Under the pieces are notes generated by a model that saw nothing but the letters and a program-made list of their open reading frames with translations, had not been told where the DNA came from and did no database searches. A DNA stretch of 64,000 nucleotides from Atkinsonella hypoxylon (Eukaryota; Ascomycota; Sordariomycetes; Hypocreales; Clavicipitaceae). Made by a program: the position numbers and the translations under genes. The DNA lies in NCBI GenBank assembly GCA_000729835.1, contig JFHB01000001.1, forward strand, positions 1 to 64,000, given 5' to 3'. Positions 62,163 to 64,000 of this stretch are shown piece by piece. The stretch's first letter is position 1, and the number at the start of each line of letters is the position of its first letter.

Positions 62163-64000
62163 TCATGTTAGATCCACGGTCCGCTCAATGCCATCATACT
62201 TCGCCGTTGGCTTCTTGGGTGACAAACTCTGGCTTGATGTAAAAGTGTGGATTGAGGGCGGCGCAGGCCCTACTTGCTTAGACTTTCGTCTTGTCGCCCT
62301 GCTGCTGGATGTTGGCATTACTTCCTGGACATCTATAGATGTAGACTCAACGGACGATCGCTTGTTAGTCTTGGGTGTAGGCCTGGTCTTCTGAACCTCG
62401 ACTTCCGGTGATGAGATAGGCAGCGTTTCTACGAAATTCTGCTGGTTTGTATCTCGTGACAAGCTTGACGTATTGGGGCTTGCGCCTCTTGTTTCTGGAC
62501 CATTGAGATGTCTCCTCCTAGGTGACCGTCCCGACGATGGAGAGGTCGAACGGCGCAAATCATCAGCCGTATGTCTGTTTGTGCTCGTGCTTGTACCATC
62601 TTCTGGCGCTCTGATGAGCGATACTGCATCTTCTGACCGTCGCTTGTCGGGTAATAGCGAGATGATTTCTTGTCCAAAGCTTTGGGCGCCACTCTTCGCG
62701 GTTGTATCGATATGTGTAGGCTTTGCTTTCGAGGCAATCTCTGTGCCAAATGAGCCAGCCAGCGCTGTGGCAGCTTGCTTCTTTCCTGATAACGGAGAGG
62801 AGTCCAGAACCGCTTTTGGAGCTGAAGAACCTACACCTCCTGCCACAGCCTGCTTTTTAGCAGCAAGCAGACGCTTTCTCTCCTCTTTCTCTTTCACATC
62901 ACGGTCGTACTGTTGCTGCTGCAACTCAAACAACAAATTACGGATTGAGATCCGTAATTGGGATGGACGAATATCCCACTCCAATGGCTCTCTCTGGATG
63001 AGTTTGCGAACAGTCTCATCTGGAGCTTTCAGAAACTCTTCCATATATCCGAGGACAAAAACTCCACAATCGCAAAAGTTGTCTTGCTCAGGTATTTTCT
63101 TCGCAGTCAAACCATTTGGAAACTTTACCAAATCTACACCTTTCTTGTCCTTCGCTTCTGCAATGAGGTATTCTCTGAGTGCCTTGCAGGTTGAGGGGTG
63201 GGGACTAGCCAGCGAATCCAAGGTGATAATTCTCGGTGATTTTATAACGTCTTGCCAAAGACCTGCAGAACCACTTTGAGTTCCAGAAGTTGTTGGGCCT
63301 CTCTTTTTCAGCATTGGCGAGGAGTTCTGAGCTGATTTCGCATGGCTCAATGGTGAGTTGAGAATGTCAACATCAGCAGACTCTATCATATCGCTGTCTT
63401 GTATGGTCACGTCAGACATGTCTCGCTCGATGCCTGTTGCAACTGAAGGTAAGCCATCCACACTATTCCCACTTCTTCCCCCATTGTCCTGAGAAGTGAT
63501 TTTAAAAGCATTAGGTGCGTTGCAAATTATAGCCAAATACCAATGAGCATGTTCATTGACCGGTACAACAATGTAATCATATGAGAACAAATCAAACTTC
63601 GCTGTCCACGCTCTCACGCCGTCATAATTGATCTTTCCCTTTATAGACCTTAGCTTTTCGAAAAAAAAAGTACTGAAAAAGTACACCTTTTGAAGAAGTT
63701 CAGGTTGTTTGCTTTCCAGGTCGGCCTGCAGATATCGAATGTAAAAATTGATGAGGTTGTCATTAAGGAATTCTCCTTCGTCCAGCCTGAGGATGTCATC
63801 AGCATCTACCGTCGCCCTATTTTTCCCTGTATGCGGAAAGATAAGGGATTGATGCCAGCGTCCTCTCCAGTCACGGTTATTGTCTGTCCATCGCTTTGGA
63901 CTCGCTTCTCGAGGCACGTAGACAGGGGAAGTCCTTCGGGTTCGCCTTGTTCCAGCAGCCTTTGCTGTGTTTAAAACGTCCTCTTCTGTAACTTTATCAG
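62163..64000 (-). CDS. ulp2: SUMO-specific protease, Ulp2/SENP6-7 type (5' end beyond the window)
   Basis: A partial gene of 611 visible codons; the frame is open to the right edge, so the N-terminus lies outside. Ulp2 enzymes are nuclear cysteine proteases that trim SUMO chains. The C48 domain begins with LDEGEFLNDNLINFYIRYL (about visible residues 72-90), which binds SUMO's tail approach. The catalytic triad is present: His152 in EHAHWYLAII, Asp261 in ITLDSL and Cys311 in QDNFCDCGVFV, with Gln305 for the oxyanion hole. Between His and Asp lies an insert of about 95 residues rich in Ser and Asp (NGGRSGNS... to ...LWQDVIKSPR), the hallmark of the Ulp2/SENP6-7 branch against Ulp1. The C-terminal 270 residues are low-complexity, with Ser/Pro/Arg stretches (STSPSSGRSPRRRH) and probably regulatory. 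The gene is intronless in the visible part. Confidence 0.92.
   Translation of the reverse strand, partial: DKVTEEDVLNTAKAAGTRRTRRTSPVYVPREASPKRWTDNNRDWRGRWHQSLIFPHTGKNRATVDADDILRLDEGEFLNDNLINFYIRYLQADLESKQPELLQKVYFFSTFFFEKLRSIKGKINYDGVRAWTAKFDLFSYDYIVVPVNEHAHWYLAIICNAPNAFKITSQDNGGRSGNSVDGLPSVATGIERDMSDVTIQDSDMIESADVDILNSPLSHAKSAQNSSPMLKKRGPTTSGTQSGSAGLWQDVIKSPRIITLDSLASPHPSTCKALREYLIAEAKDKKGVDLVKFPNGLTAKKIPEQDNFCDCGVFVLGYMEEFLKAPDETVRKLIQREPLEWDIRPSQLRISIRNLLFELQQQQYDRDVKEKEERKRLLAAKKQAVAGGVGSSAPKAVLDSSPLSGKKQAATALAGSFGTEIASKAKPTHIDTTAKSGAQSFGQEIISLLPDKRRSEDAVSLIRAPEDGTSTSTNRHTADDLRRSTSPSSGRSPRRRHLNGPETRGASPNTSSLSRDTNQQNFVETLPISSPEVEVQKTRPTPKTNKRSSVESTSIDVQEVMPTSSSRATRRKSKQVGPAPPSIHTFTSSQSLSPKKPTAKYDGIERTVDLT

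Noticed and set aside
62473..63279. 268-codon open frame opposite the Ulp2 gene
   Set aside because: The minus strand carries the full SUMO-protease catalytic domain, so the plus frame is a shadow.

Overview
The window is filamentous ascomycete DNA (Pezizomycotina; the conserved proteins look Eurotiomycete-like, which is inference). Evidence: short GT-AG introns of 60-140 bp, a Zn2Cys6 factor, a GH55 glucanase, fungal versions of Ded1, proteasome beta-4, Rrp9 and Ulp2, and a large block of transposons with the marks of repeat-induced point mutation (RIP: C-to-T and G-to-A changes, CAG turned into TAG, loss of nearly every reading frame).

Region 1 (1 to about 26,830) is a very AT-rich nest of dead transposons with no host gene. 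It holds, in order: a short segment of ordinary composition (1-258); the 3' half of a Ty3/Gypsy pol with chromodomain and its putative LTR (259-3,674, +); an unidentified RIP-mutated coding relic (3,675-6,446, continuing at 12,758); a complete Ty1/Copia element, Copia-1, on the minus strand (6,447-12,757) with 315-bp LTRs and the target duplication ATAAC; a 735-bp tandem duplication; a second complete Copia, Copia-2, on the minus strand (14,175-24,100) with 699-bp LTRs and the target duplication AGTGT, which sits inside the second duplicate; a Tc1/mariner element (20,745-22,833) inside the leader of Copia-2; and the 3' end of a third Copia on the plus strand (24,815-26,689). The insertion order can be read from the nesting.

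Region 2 (about 26,830 to 54,000) has normal composition and few genes. It carries an HPGD-like SDR (27,607-28,645), a broken MFS transporter (29,590-30,880, -), a desert of about 11 kb with repeat scraps, a broken Zn2Cys6 regulator (42,268-43,508), a second SDR (46,585-47,546) and an intact secreted GH55 exo-beta-1,3-glucanase with five introns (49,113-51,753).

Region 3 (54,113 to the end) is core housekeeping: the DEAD-box helicase Ded1 (-), proteasome subunit beta-4 (-) divergent from the U3 snoRNP protein Rrp9 (+), and a Ulp2/SENP6-7-type SUMO protease (-) that runs off the right edge. These act in translation initiation, protein degradation, ribosome biogenesis and SUMO removal. They are neighbours rather than a pathway. 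The window thus runs from heterochromatin-like repeats, through an accessory zone with decaying genes, into conserved core.

I found no clearly new gene system. The most unusual items are the in-frame acidic minisatellite tail on the Tc1 transposase, the tandem duplication split by a later Copia, two Copia LTRs that share only their 3' ends, the probable split start codon of the proteasome gene, and a small TA-flanked MITE present in two copies.
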